From Flavobacterium fluvii (lineage in GTDB: Bacteria > Bacteroidota > Bacteroidia > Flavobacteriales > Flavobacteriaceae), in the NCBI RefSeq assembly GCF_900129545.1, contig NZ_FQWB01000003.1, forward strand, positions 186,001 to 250,000: a stretch of DNA of 64,000 nt, given 5' to 3'. A program made the position numbers and the translations under genes. Shown piece after piece: positions 18,369-26,247 of the stretch. Position 1 is the stretch's first letter; each line of letters begins with the position of its first letter. Below the pieces are notes generated by a model. The model saw only the letters and a program-made list of their open reading frames with translations. It did not search any database and was not told the origin of the DNA.

Positions 18369-19109
18369 CTATTCCATTCGAAAAAACTGGTTATTGGCAA
18401 TGGCTTCTTTGAGCGGAAGCTGTTCTTTCAGTTTTACCTTTTGGTCAAAAGCGGCAATGTGATTGGAGTGATGCACGTCGGAACCCACAAAATCATACAT
18501 CCCTTTTTGAAGCAATTTTTCGGCAATCTTGTTGATTTCGTTGCCGTAATAACCCACTACCGACAATAAATTCAATTGAAACAGGCAACCCGCCTTTTTC
18601 AGTTTCAGGTATTCCTCAAAATTGGCATGATAAAACAAATAGCGCTCCGGATGGGCCAAAACGGGAATGTATCCCGCCACCTGCAAGTCAAATAAAAAGG
18701 CGTACAATTGGATGGGGGCATTGATGTAAGACATTTCGACCAAAACGTAATTTTTTTTCAGTGTCAACAGTTTTTCCGATTGAAAAAGTTGTGTGAAATT
18801 GTCGTCCAGCATGTATTCGGCGGCGGCACGAAAAGGGATCGTAATTTGGTGTTTATTCAGTTCGATAACGGTCGTGGCTTCCTTGGTCTTTATTTGTTCG
18901 GCAGAATTGTTCCAAACATGTTGGATGACATGGGGAGTGGTGATGAATTGTGAGATTCCAAAACCTTGAAGTGTTTTAGTCAGCTTCAAAGTGTCTTCAA
19001 AAGTTTTGGCGCCATCGTCGATTCCTGGCAAAAGATGGGAGTGAATATCGACGTGGTTGTCGGGAATTAAATCCTTGAGAACTGGTTTTGATTTGAATAG
19101 TGTAAACAT
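18369..19109 (-). CDS. PHP-type tyrosine-protein phosphatase (CpsB/CapC/YwqE family)
   Basis: Metal-dependent PHP phosphatase of 246 residues that in capsule systems dephosphorylates the BY-kinase controlling chain export. The start at 19109 gives MFTLFKSKPVLKDLIPDN, right before the metal-binding motif VDIHSHLLPGIDDGAK (about residues 22-37). ITTPHVI (about 57), LVEMSYI (about 122), LAHPERY (about 150) and GSDVHHSNH (about 208) complete the metal ligands. It is on the minus strand, opposite to the rest of the locus. No Wzc-type kinase or Wza exporter is in the window, so its partner must be elsewhere. A TATCTTTG element just upstream suggests a nearly leaderless mRNA. Confidence 0.88.
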   Translation of the reverse strand: MFTLFKSKPVLKDLIPDNHVDIHSHLLPGIDDGAKTFEDTLKLTKTLQGFGISQFITTPHVIQHVWNNSAEQIKTKEATTVIELNKHQITIPFRAAAEYMLDDNFTQLFQSEKLLTLKKNYVLVEMSYINAPIQLYAFLFDLQVAGYIPVLAHPERYLFYHANFEEYLKLKKAGCLFQLNLLSVVGYYGNEINKIAEKLLQKGMYDFVGSDVHHSNHIAAFDQKVKLKEQLPLKEAIANNQFFRME

Positions 19110-19113
19110 GGTG

Positions 19114-19121
19114 CAAAGATA
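19114..19121 (-). promoter_or_regulatory. -7 promoter element of the PHP phosphatase gene
   Basis: On the minus strand the sequence reads TATCTTTGCACC followed directly by ATG. TATCTTTG is a perfect TAnnTTTG element only 4 bases before the start codon, so the transcript would begin at or very near the ATG. No clear -33 box was found. Confidence 0.55.
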
Positions 19122-19149
19122 AACAATTTGGTATTTAATATGGGCTAAA

Positions 19150-19274
19150 AACTGCCCACAGATTGTGCAGATTAAGAAGATTGGCACAGATTTTTTTGAT
19201 TATTTCATTTAAAATTTGTGCCAATTTGTGATTCGAGTCTGCAAGACGAACAGGCGAAGCAAAATTTGTGGCAA
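19150..19274. repeat. Dispersed palindromic repeat between divergent genes
   Basis: An inverted pair TTGGCACAGATTTT (19181-19194) and AAAATTTGTGCCAA (19211-19224) has one mismatch and a 16-base loop. It is preceded by ACAGATTGTGCAGATT and followed by a fragment CGAACAGGCGAAGCAAA (19247-19263) that occurs again at 56061-56077 and, inverted, at 56584-56600. The segment occupies most of the gap between the phosphatase and wzm. Confidence 0.65.
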
Positions 19275-19294
19275 AAATATTTTTTTAGGTGTTA

Positions 19295-19321
19295 TTGTGG
19301 GCAAGCATATTATTATATTTG
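19295..19321 (+). promoter_or_regulatory. Putative promoter of the wzm-wzt export operon
   Basis: TTG (19295-19297) and TATATTTG (19314-19321) are spaced 16 bases apart, close to the Bacteroidota -33/-7 pattern. The -7 element is a perfect TAnnTTTG. It would leave a leader of about 75 bases before wzm. Confidence 0.5.
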
Positions 19322-19403
19322 TCCGTGAACGACAGGAGGTTTTCGTATTTTAAGCAGAAAAACAGTTTCCGTTTAGTTCTCCAGAAAGAATCTAGTTATA
19401 TCC

Positions 19404-20273
19404 ATGAAGAATACCGAAAATTTCGATAACGAATGGTTGTTTGAAATAACGCCAAAAAACAAATTCTTTTCGCTGAACCTCAAGGAGGTGTGGCAATACC
19501 GCGATTTGTTGTTGTTGTTCGTGAAAAGGGACGTGGTAACCGTTTATAAGCAAACCATCCTGGGGCCCTTGTGGTACTTGATCCAACCTTTGTTTACCTC
19601 GATTACCTTCACCATTATTTTCAATAAAGTGGCCGGCATCGCTACCGGTACCGTGCCTCCTTTCTTGTTCAACTTGGCGGGCATCATGATCTGGAATTAT
19701 TTCACTGCCTGCCTCACCGGTACTTCGGACACCTTTAGGAGCAATGCCGCCATATTTGGCAAGGTGTATTTTCCTCGTTTGATCATGCCGATTTCCACCG
19801 TGATTTCCAATTTGTTGAAATTCGGTATCCAGTTCCTGATTTTTGTGGCTTTTTATATTATTTACTATTTTCAAGGGGCTGACCTCAGCCTGGATGTGTC
19901 GCTCTTGTTTTTTCCCCTGTTGATTGCCTTGATGGGGATTTTGGGGTTGGGACTCGGGATGTTGATTTCCTCCTTGGTGACCAAATACCGGGATTTGAGT
20001 TACCTCATTGGTTTTGGCGTGCAATTGCTGATGTACCTTTCGGCGGTGATGTATCCGATGGCCTTGATTCAAAGCAAGATGCCTGATTATGCTTGGCTGG
20101 TACACTATAATCCTTTGGCCTACATTATTGAAACTACCCGTTATATGTTGTTGGGAACAGGTACGGTTTCTGTTTGGGGATTGGTTTATACTGTTGGTGT
20201 CACTTTTGGTCTCTTTTTTGTGGGGCTTTTGGTTTTCAACAAGACCGAGAAGAGTTTTATAGATACGGTTTAG
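19404..20273 (+). CDS. wzm: ABC polysaccharide exporter, permease subunit
   Basis: ABC-2-type membrane subunit of 289 residues that, with the Wzt ATPase, exports finished undecaprenyl-linked polysaccharide to the periplasm. Six membrane helices are visible. The N-terminal amphipathic stretch LKEVWQYRDLLLLFVKRDV (about residues 23-41) is typical, followed by YKQTILGPLWYLIQPLF. The later helices include FGVQLLMYLSAVMYPMAL and the family motif YNPLAYIIETTRYMLLGTG (about 232-250). It is GC-richer than the first block of the locus. It is separated from wzt by 318 bases packed with dispersed repeats, unusual for a wzm-wzt pair. Identity as an O-polysaccharide rather than teichoic-type exporter follows from context. 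Confidence 0.92.
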   Translation: MKNTENFDNEWLFEITPKNKFFSLNLKEVWQYRDLLLLFVKRDVVTVYKQTILGPLWYLIQPLFTSITFTIIFNKVAGIATGTVPPFLFNLAGIMIWNYFTACLTGTSDTFRSNAAIFGKVYFPRLIMPISTVISNLLKFGIQFLIFVAFYIIYYFQGADLSLDVSLLFFPLLIALMGILGLGLGMLISSLVTKYRDLSYLIGFGVQLLMYLSAVMYPMALIQSKMPDYAWLVHYNPLAYIIETTRYMLLGTGTVSVWGLVYTVGVTFGLFFVGLLVFNKTEKSFIDTV

Positions 20274-20587
20274 TTCAGTGTTCAGTCGCAGTTTACAGTG
20301 ATCAGTATCAAGATTTGAGTACAAAGTATCAAGATCGTTTGTGGATAGTTTAAGCGTTTAATCGATTAACCTTTATTTAAAAAACATTATCTTCAAGGTG
20401 AAACTTTAAAATGTCCTTAAATGTCTTATATGGTTTTAAGTTTAAAAAAGTTTTACCATATAAGGCATATAAGGTTCATATAAGAAAAAATAAAATAACT
20501 TTGTGTCTTAGTGCCTTGGCGGCAAAAAGCATAACTCAATAATCGACAACAGATTGCCGCGCTTCACTGCGTTGCGCTCGCAATGAC
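20274..20587. repeat. Intergenic mosaic of dispersed repeats between wzm and wzt
   Basis: No gene is seen. In order it holds CAGTGTTCAG/CAGTGATCAG-like units, a GTTTAATCGATTAACC unit (also near 14949), a CTTATATGGTTTTAAG-type unit with CATATAAGG repeats (a relative is at about 53090-53108), a GTGTCTTAGTGCCTTGGCGG unit (compare 62507-62531), and GATTGCCGCGCTTC...CTCGCAATGAC (20552-20587, compare 63138-63163). The last unit runs to the ATG at 20583, so that ATG is part of the repeat. Confidence 0.65.
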
Positions 20588-20591
20588 CATT

Positions 20592-21896
20592 ATGAAAGAC
20601 ATCATCCTCAAAGCCGAAAACATCTCCAAGCAATACCGCCTCGGACAGGTAGGCACGGGCACGCTCAGCCACGACCTAAACCGCTGGTGGCACGAAATAC
20701 GGGGCAAGGAAAATCCTTACCTGAAAATAGGTGACACCAATGATCGGAGCACCAAGGGCGAAAGCGACTATGTTTGGGCTTTGCGAGACATTAATTTTGA
20801 AGTGGAACGGGGCGAAGTCTTGGGTATCATAGGCAAAAACGGGGCGGGAAAATCTACGCTGTTGAAAATATTGTCCAAGGTTACCGCTCCCACAACGGGA
20901 AGCATAAAATCAAGGGGACGCATTGCCTCCTTGCTGGAAGTGGGCACGGGATTTAACGGTGAAATGACGGGACGCGAAAACATCTTTTTGAATGGCGCCA
21001 TCCTGGGAATGACCAAAAAAGAAATCGCCTCCAAGATTGACGAGATTATAGACTTCTCGGGTTGCGAGCGTTACATAGACACACCCGTAAAACGTTACAG
21101 CAGCGGAATGACGGTGCGACTGGCTTTTGCCGTGGCGGCCTTTCTGGAACCGGAGATTTTGGTGATTGATGAGGTACTCGCCGTGGGAGATGCCGAGTTC
21201 CAGAAAAAAGCCATTGGCAAGATGCAGGATATTTCGCGTAGTGGTGGAAGAACGGTTTTGTTCGTGAGTCATAATATGGTTGCTGTTAGGCAATTATGTT
21301 CTCGTTGTATTGTTTTAAGAGATGGTAATTTGGTTGAATTCGGAAATACTTCAGAAATGATTGATAATTATTTGTCTTTAGATAATGTAATTACTGTTTA
21401 TAAATCATGGAATAATGAAAACTTCCCCCAAAATAATTTTATGATTGTTAAGGATATTAGTGTTCATTATCAAGATGGATATGTACCTGAAAACGGTAAT
21501 TTTATTATTACGGAAAAAATAGGAATAACAATTAATTATGAAATTATTGAAGAGGGATATACATTTATATATGGTGCTAATTTTTATAATAGTGAAGAAA
21601 TAAATATTTTTAATTCGCATGATGTGACTTCGAAAGATAGAAATGAAAAAAGGAAAAAAGGTTTATATAAGGCTACAATGTGGGTGCCTGGCAATTTGTT
21701 TTCTGAAGGACTTGTTTCTATTAGTATTGCTTTCTTTAAACCAAATCCGTATGAACTTTTCATTTACTTAGAAAAAATAATATTTATAAATATTGTTGAT
21801 GAAATGAAAGGTGACTCGGCCCGAGGTCATTATGCGAATGATTTTCCTGGTTTTGTAAGACCTTTGTTGAATTGGGAAACGAATAAAATTAAATAA
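20592..21896 (+). CDS. wzt: ABC polysaccharide exporter, ATP-binding subunit with C-terminal carbohydrate-recognition domain
   Basis: ATPase of the Wzm/Wzt exporter, about 434 residues. The ATG at 20592 is chosen because the alternative ATG at 20583 is part of a dispersed repeat. The nucleotide-binding domain has a Wzt-type N-terminal insert, Walker A GKNGAGKST (about residue 83), the signature YSSGM (about 175), Walker B ILVIDEVLAVGD (about 192) and H-loop VSHNM (about 227). From about residue 260 a beta-rich C-terminal domain follows, as in exporters that recognise the modified non-reducing end of the glycan. The DNA shifts from balanced to strongly AT-rich composition at about 21265-21300, right at the domain junction. 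Three methyltransferase genes follow directly. Confidence 0.93.
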   Translation: MKDIILKAENISKQYRLGQVGTGTLSHDLNRWWHEIRGKENPYLKIGDTNDRSTKGESDYVWALRDINFEVERGEVLGIIGKNGAGKSTLLKILSKVTAPTTGSIKSRGRIASLLEVGTGFNGEMTGRENIFLNGAILGMTKKEIASKIDEIIDFSGCERYIDTPVKRYSSGMTVRLAFAVAAFLEPEILVIDEVLAVGDAEFQKKAIGKMQDISRSGGRTVLFVSHNMVAVRQLCSRCIVLRDGNLVEFGNTSEMIDNYLSLDNVITVYKSWNNENFPQNNFMIVKDISVHYQDGYVPENGNFIITEKIGITINYEIIEEGYTFIYGANFYNSEEINIFNSHDVTSKDRNEKRKKGLYKATMWVPGNLFSEGLVSISIAFFKPNPYELFIYLEKIIFINIVDEMKGDSARGHYANDFPGFVRPLLNWETNKIK

Positions 21897-21898
21897 TT

Positions 21899-22684
21899 AT
21901 GATAGAAAAGATTTTAAGAAAATTTGGGTATATTAAGAAAATAAAATTGAATGATTTGATTGAAAAAAATTATATTCTACCAAAGTCTGAAATTACATAT
22001 TCAAATGACTTATTATATACATTTCATAATGCCGATTTTTTGAAAGATCCTCTTTTTATAGAATCTTATGAGTTGGGCAAGAATACTGATGGAGGAACTT
22101 TACTTAAGAATTCTGACATACAGTGGCGTATACATGTTTTATGTTGGGCAGCAAGTCATGCAATGCATTTAGAAGGAGACTTTGTAGATTGTGGCGTGCA
22201 TACTGGAATTTTTCCTCGTGCAGTTATTAACTATACAAATTTTCAAAAGTCAGTGAAAAGATATTTTTTATTAGATACCTTTAATGGATTAGATGAAAGA
22301 TATAGTAATGAGATAGAATTAATTAGAAATGAAACTATGGGTTATGATAAAGAAGACTCGAATTTATTATATAAGCAAGTTGTTAATACGTTTAAAGATT
22401 TTAACGTAAAAATTATAAAAGGAGCAGTGCCTGAAACACTAAAATATGTTGATTCGGATAAAATTTGTTATTTATCAATAGATATGAATTGTGTTGCTCC
22501 AGAAGTTGCAGCATTAGAATTTTTTTGGGATAAGATGGTAAGTGGGGGTGTTATAATTCTGGACGATTACGGATATGCAAATAGTTTCAATGAACAAAAA
22601 GAAGCCGAAGATGCATTTGCCCTTTCAAAAGGAGTACAAATTTTGTCACTACCAACATGTCAAGGTCTTTTGATAAAACCATAA
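21899..22684 (+). CDS. TylF/MycF-type O-methyltransferase
   Basis: Putative SAM-dependent sugar O-methyltransferase of 261 residues. The TylF-family core shows GDFVDCGVHTGIFPRAV (about residues 92-108, SAM site), RYFLLDTFNGLDERY (about 121), then KGAVPETL and CYLSIDMNCVAPEVAALEFF (about 192), and VSGGVIILDDYGYANSFNEQ (about 215), where the two aspartates are the likely metal/catalytic site. It starts 2 bases after wzt and shares its low GC content. Position directly after the exporter ATPase makes terminal methylation of the glycan a reasonable role. Confidence 0.82.
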   Translation: MIEKILRKFGYIKKIKLNDLIEKNYILPKSEITYSNDLLYTFHNADFLKDPLFIESYELGKNTDGGTLLKNSDIQWRIHVLCWAASHAMHLEGDFVDCGVHTGIFPRAVINYTNFQKSVKRYFLLDTFNGLDERYSNEIELIRNETMGYDKEDSNLLYKQVVNTFKDFNVKIIKGAVPETLKYVDSDKICYLSIDMNCVAPEVAALEFFWDKMVSGGVIILDDYGYANSFNEQKEAEDAFALSKGVQILSLPTCQGLLIKP

Positions 22685-22721
22685 TTTTGTAAATTTTAAA
22701 AAATAATAATATAGTTAAAAT

Positions 22722-23357
22722 ATGTTTAAAATTAAAAAAAAATCCAACGAAGAAGACGTTGAAGTTTCAGTTCAGTCTATTTATGAAGGACACCATAACG
22801 TTACTTATAAAGGAATTAAAGCCATTAGATGTCCCTTTGATTATGTGATTTATCAAATGATTATATGTGAATTAAAACCTGATTTGGTAATCGAAATAGG
22901 GACTAATATTGGAGGAGGAGCGCTTTATATTGCAGATTTATTGGATATGAATGGAAAAGGGATTTTGCATACTATAGATATTGTAGATATTGTGGATCCA
23001 AGAGTTAAAGAGCATAAACGAATTAAATTTTTCACCAAAGGATGGGAAGATTATAATTTGGAATTAACGCAAGGATTTGAAAAAATATTAATTATTGAAG
23101 ATGCCTCTCATTATTATAAAGACACAATAGGAATACTTAATAAATTTTATAGTTTGGTTACTTTAGATTCTTACTTTATTATTGAAGATGGAATTATTAA
23201 TGAATTAGGATTAGAAAAAGATTACTTAGGAGGCCCATTAAAGGCATTACGGGAATTTTTGCCTAATCATCCTGAATTTATTGTTGATAGAAAATGGTGT
23301 AATATGTTTGGCAAAAACGCAACTTTTAACGTGAATGGTTATTTGAAAAGAATATAA
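22722..23357 (+). CDS. CmcI-family (cephalosporin-hydroxylase-like) methyltransferase
   Basis: A 211-residue protein of the CmcI/rhamnosyl O-methyltransferase family, which are SAM-dependent. The SAM site is LVIEIGTNIGGGALYIADLL (about residues 52-71), followed by TIDIVDI (about 83), ILIIEDASHYYKDT (about 122) and LDSYFIIEDGIINELG (about 147). The acidic residues in IEDASH and IEDG are the likely metal ligands. It lies 37 bases after the TylF-type gene and has similarly AT-rich DNA. Sugar methylation is the expected role, with rhamnose a possible target. Confidence 0.82.
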   Translation: MFKIKKKSNEEDVEVSVQSIYEGHHNVTYKGIKAIRCPFDYVIYQMIICELKPDLVIEIGTNIGGGALYIADLLDMNGKGILHTIDIVDIVDPRVKEHKRIKFFTKGWEDYNLELTQGFEKILIIEDASHYYKDTIGILNKFYSLVTLDSYFIIEDGIINELGLEKDYLGGPLKALREFLPNHPEFIVDRKWCNMFGKNATFNVNGYLKRI

Positions 23358-23391
23358 TTATTGTCAAATAATATTGATAAAAGATTAATTT

Positions 23392-24228
23392 ATGACTAAG
23401 AAATCAACAGGTGAAAGATTAGAATTTTATGACTATTCAGATGTTACTATTGAGCATTTACATCGTTATGCAGTTGCAAATGATTTTGTAGAAAATAAAG
23501 TTGTTTTAGATATAGCTTCTGGGGAAGGATACGGTTCAAGTATTTTAGCCAAAAGAGCTCTTCAAGTTATAGGTGTAGATATTGATGTCGAATCAGTCAA
23601 AGATGCAAATGAAAAGTATAATAAAAATAATTTAAAATTTATAGTTGGTAATGCTGATAATATTCCAATTGAATCAAATTCCATAGATATTGTAGTGAGT
23701 TTTGAGACAATAGAACATCATGATAAACATGACGAGATGTTATTGGAAATTAAAAGAGTCTTGAAAAAAGATGGTTTATTAATAATGTCTTCTCCTGACA
23801 AAGAATTTTATTCAGATAAAATAGGACAAAATAATATTTATCACATCAAAGAATTATATTTTGAAGAGTTTAAAACTTTAATTAATAACTATTTTAGGCA
23901 AACATCGTATTATTTTCAAAAATCTTATAATTTCAATTCCTTTATTTCTAATGTAACTACTTATAAAGAGGTAGAAATTTTTTCTGGGGATAATTTAAAT
24001 ATATTTAAAAATGAAATAGAGCCTTTTTATAATATTGTTATTGCATCAGATGCAGAGATTTTCGAATTAAAGACTTCAATATTTAATGGGTCTAAAATTA
24101 AAGATTTACAAATGAAACAAATTATTAAAAGAATTCATGGCACGTTGACTTTTAAAATAGGTAAATTTATATACTGTCCTTTTTTCTATTTAAAAAGTAA
24201 TAAAGTTATAAAATGGTTAAAGAATTAA
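23392..24228 (+). CDS. Class I SAM-dependent methyltransferase
   Basis: A 278-residue protein with the common class I fold: VVLDIASGEGYGSSILAKRA (about residues 38-57, motif I), VIGVDIDVESV (about 60), NADNIPIESNSIDIVVSFET (about 88) and EHHDKHDEMLLEIKRVLKKD (about 109), LLIMSSPDKE. The C-terminal third is unassigned. It is the third methyltransferase in a row after wzt and overlaps the next glycosyltransferase gene by 16 bases. A role in glycan methylation is inferred from position only. Confidence 0.8.
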   Translation: MTKKSTGERLEFYDYSDVTIEHLHRYAVANDFVENKVVLDIASGEGYGSSILAKRALQVIGVDIDVESVKDANEKYNKNNLKFIVGNADNIPIESNSIDIVVSFETIEHHDKHDEMLLEIKRVLKKDGLLIMSSPDKEFYSDKIGQNNIYHIKELYFEEFKTLINNYFRQTSYYFQKSYNFNSFISNVTTYKEVEIFSGDNLNIFKNEIEPFYNIVIASDAEIFELKTSIFNGSKIKDLQMKQIIKRIHGTLTFKIGKFIYCPFFYLKSNKVIKWLKN

Positions 24229-25082
24229 ATCCCTTAGTATCTATTTGTATTCCTACATACAATGGCGAAAAATATATTGAGGAAGCCCTGAATTCTGCAA
24301 TAATCCAAACCTATACCAATTTAGAAATAATTATATCGGACGATGCTTCTATAGACAGAACAATTGAAATAATTAATAGCTATAGAAATCTAAGCAGCAT
24401 CCCCTTTTATATTTACCACCATATTCCTGATGGAATAGGGTCAAATTGGAATAATTGTGTAAAAAAAGCTAAAGGAAAATACATCAAGTTTTTATTTCAA
24501 GATGATGTATTGCTTCCCACCTGTGTTGAGCAAATGGTTCAACTTGCCGTAATAAATGATAATGTAGGGATGGTTTATTGTAAAAGAAAATTTATTTATG
24601 ATAAAAATGATAATTTTAGTATTGAGTGGATTAAATGGTGTGGCAATTTGCATAGCAGTTGGAAAAGTTTATCGGTTAGAGAAGGGATTATAAATGGAAA
24701 GGAATGTTTAAAGGATGAATACTTGCTTTATGCACCCAAAAATAAATTTGGGGAACCAACTGCAGTTTTAATCAATAAAAAGGTTTTTAATAAAATAGGG
24801 TATTTTAATGAAAATTTAAAACAGACATTAGATTTAGAATTTTGGTGGAGAGTTTTGAATTGTTTTGATGTAGGATTTATTGATAAAGAGTTGGTTTTTT
24901 TTAGATTGCATAGGGATCAAGCAACGCAACTAAACAGCAACAATCAAATAAATGAATTGGAAAAATTGTCGAAGTTTTGCTACGATAAATTGTTTTGGAG
25001 ATTGCATCCTAAAACAAGATGGAATCTTTTCAAAAGTTATGGTGTTTTATGTAAACTATATAGAAAATTAAAAAAGATATAG
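24213..25082 (+). CDS. Glycosyltransferase family 2
   Basis: GT-A enzyme of 289 residues. Motifs are VSICIPTYNGEKYIEEALNS (about residues 9-28), ISDDASIDRT (about 42) and FLFQDDVLLP (about 93, the DxD equivalent); LDLEFWWRVL (about 205) is the downstream acidic site, and RLHRDQATQL (about 230) the usual late motif. Its start lies inside the methyltransferase gene, indicating translational coupling. A gap of 194 AT-rich bases with no recognisable feature follows. Confidence 0.82.
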   Translation: MVKELNPLVSICIPTYNGEKYIEEALNSAIIQTYTNLEIIISDDASIDRTIEIINSYRNLSSIPFYIYHHIPDGIGSNWNNCVKKAKGKYIKFLFQDDVLLPTCVEQMVQLAVINDNVGMVYCKRKFIYDKNDNFSIEWIKWCGNLHSSWKSLSVREGIINGKECLKDEYLLYAPKNKFGEPTAVLINKKVFNKIGYFNENLKQTLDLEFWWRVLNCFDVGFIDKELVFFRLHRDQATQLNSNNQINELEKLSKFCYDKLFWRLHPKTRWNLFKSYGVLCKLYRKLKKI

Positions 25083-25276
25083 ATTGTTACATATTTGATA
25101 CTTATGTTAAAGAATTATAAACTGTTGCATGTGAAGAATGCTGTCCAAATTAACAGAAAAGAGTTTTTGTTTTTAAAAACATTTTTTAATAAAATTAAGT
25201 TCTGTCGAATAATTATAGATAATCATTCAGGATAGAAAAAAGAGTGGTTTTTAATCTTTAAAATAAAATTGTATTA

Positions 25277-26161
25277 ATGTTAGCGATAGTAATTCCTTAT
25301 TACAAATTGACTTTCTTTGAAGAAACATTAGAGTCATTAGCCAATCAAACCGACAAGCGATTTAAAGTTTTTATTGGGGATGATTCAAGTCCAGAAGATC
25401 CAACAGTTTTGTTAAGTAAATATCAAGGAAAATTTGATTTTGTGTATCATCGATTTGAAAGTAATTTGGGAGGTACTTCGTTAACCCAACAATGGGAGCG
25501 TTGTATTGCGCTTTCAGACAACGAAGAATGGATCATGATTTTGGGAGATGATGATTATTTGGGAGAAAATGTAGTGGAGCAATTTTACATTCATTTATTG
25601 GAATTCGTCACAAAAACCAATTTGGTGCGTTTTGCTTCACGAACGATAGTTCAAGAAGAAAATCATAAAGCCCGTATTTGTGAAAATCCTGTTTGGGAAA
25701 GTGCCACTGATGCTTTTTATAGAAAATTTAAATTGATTACCCGAAGTTCTCTTTCGGAATATGTTTTTTTTAAAAAGGCATACCAAAGATATGGATTTTA
25801 TAACTATCCATTAGCCTGGAACAGTGATGATAGAGCTTGGTTAGACTTTTCAGAGAATAGGCCTATCTATTCCATTAATGAGGGGGTTGTCTGCGTGAGA
25901 CTGTCCAATTTAAACATATCAGGAAAAAGAGATAATCTTGAAATGAAAAATGCTTCATTGGTTGCATTCCATAAATTTTTAATACAACACAAATTAAAAT
26001 ATTTCAGTAAATATGACAGAATAAAAATAATCAGAAAATACCATTATGAATTAAATATCATGAAGTCATTAGAGAGTATGGATTGGATATTCTTGATCAA
26101 AAATTATTTGCTAAATATAAATCTACCAGTAATAAAAGGTTTTTTAAAAAAGTATATTTAG
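25277..26161 (+). CDS. Glycosyltransferase family 2
   Basis: GT-A enzyme of 294 residues. It starts MLAIVIPYYKLTFFEETLES, then FIGDDSSPED (about 34) and WIMILGDDDYLGENVVEQF (about 87), with DDD as the metal site. Further on are a conserved WNSDDRAWLDFSENRPIY stretch (about 183) and RLSNLNISGKRDN. It has balanced base composition compared with its AT-rich neighbours. It stands alone, with gaps of 194 bases before and 86 after. Donor unknown. Confidence 0.8.
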   Translation: MLAIVIPYYKLTFFEETLESLANQTDKRFKVFIGDDSSPEDPTVLLSKYQGKFDFVYHRFESNLGGTSLTQQWERCIALSDNEEWIMILGDDDYLGENVVEQFYIHLLEFVTKTNLVRFASRTIVQEENHKARICENPVWESATDAFYRKFKLITRSSLSEYVFFKKAYQRYGFYNYPLAWNSDDRAWLDFSENRPIYSINEGVVCVRLSNLNISGKRDNLEMKNASLVAFHKFLIQHKLKYFSKYDRIKIIRKYHYELNIMKSLESMDWIFLIKNYLLNINLPVIKGFLKKYI

Positions 26162-26247
26162 TCAGAGGGCTAAAGAAAATCATATTGGTCTTAAAAAAAT
26201 CTATTACGTCTTAATTAAATACATATTGGTTATTAATTAAAAAAAGA

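Noticed and set aside
19392..20324. Long minus-strand frame of 310 codons opposite wzm
   Set aside because: It is Gln/His/Asn-rich low-quality sequence caused by the codon usage of wzm on the other strand; wzm is a clear ABC-2 permease.
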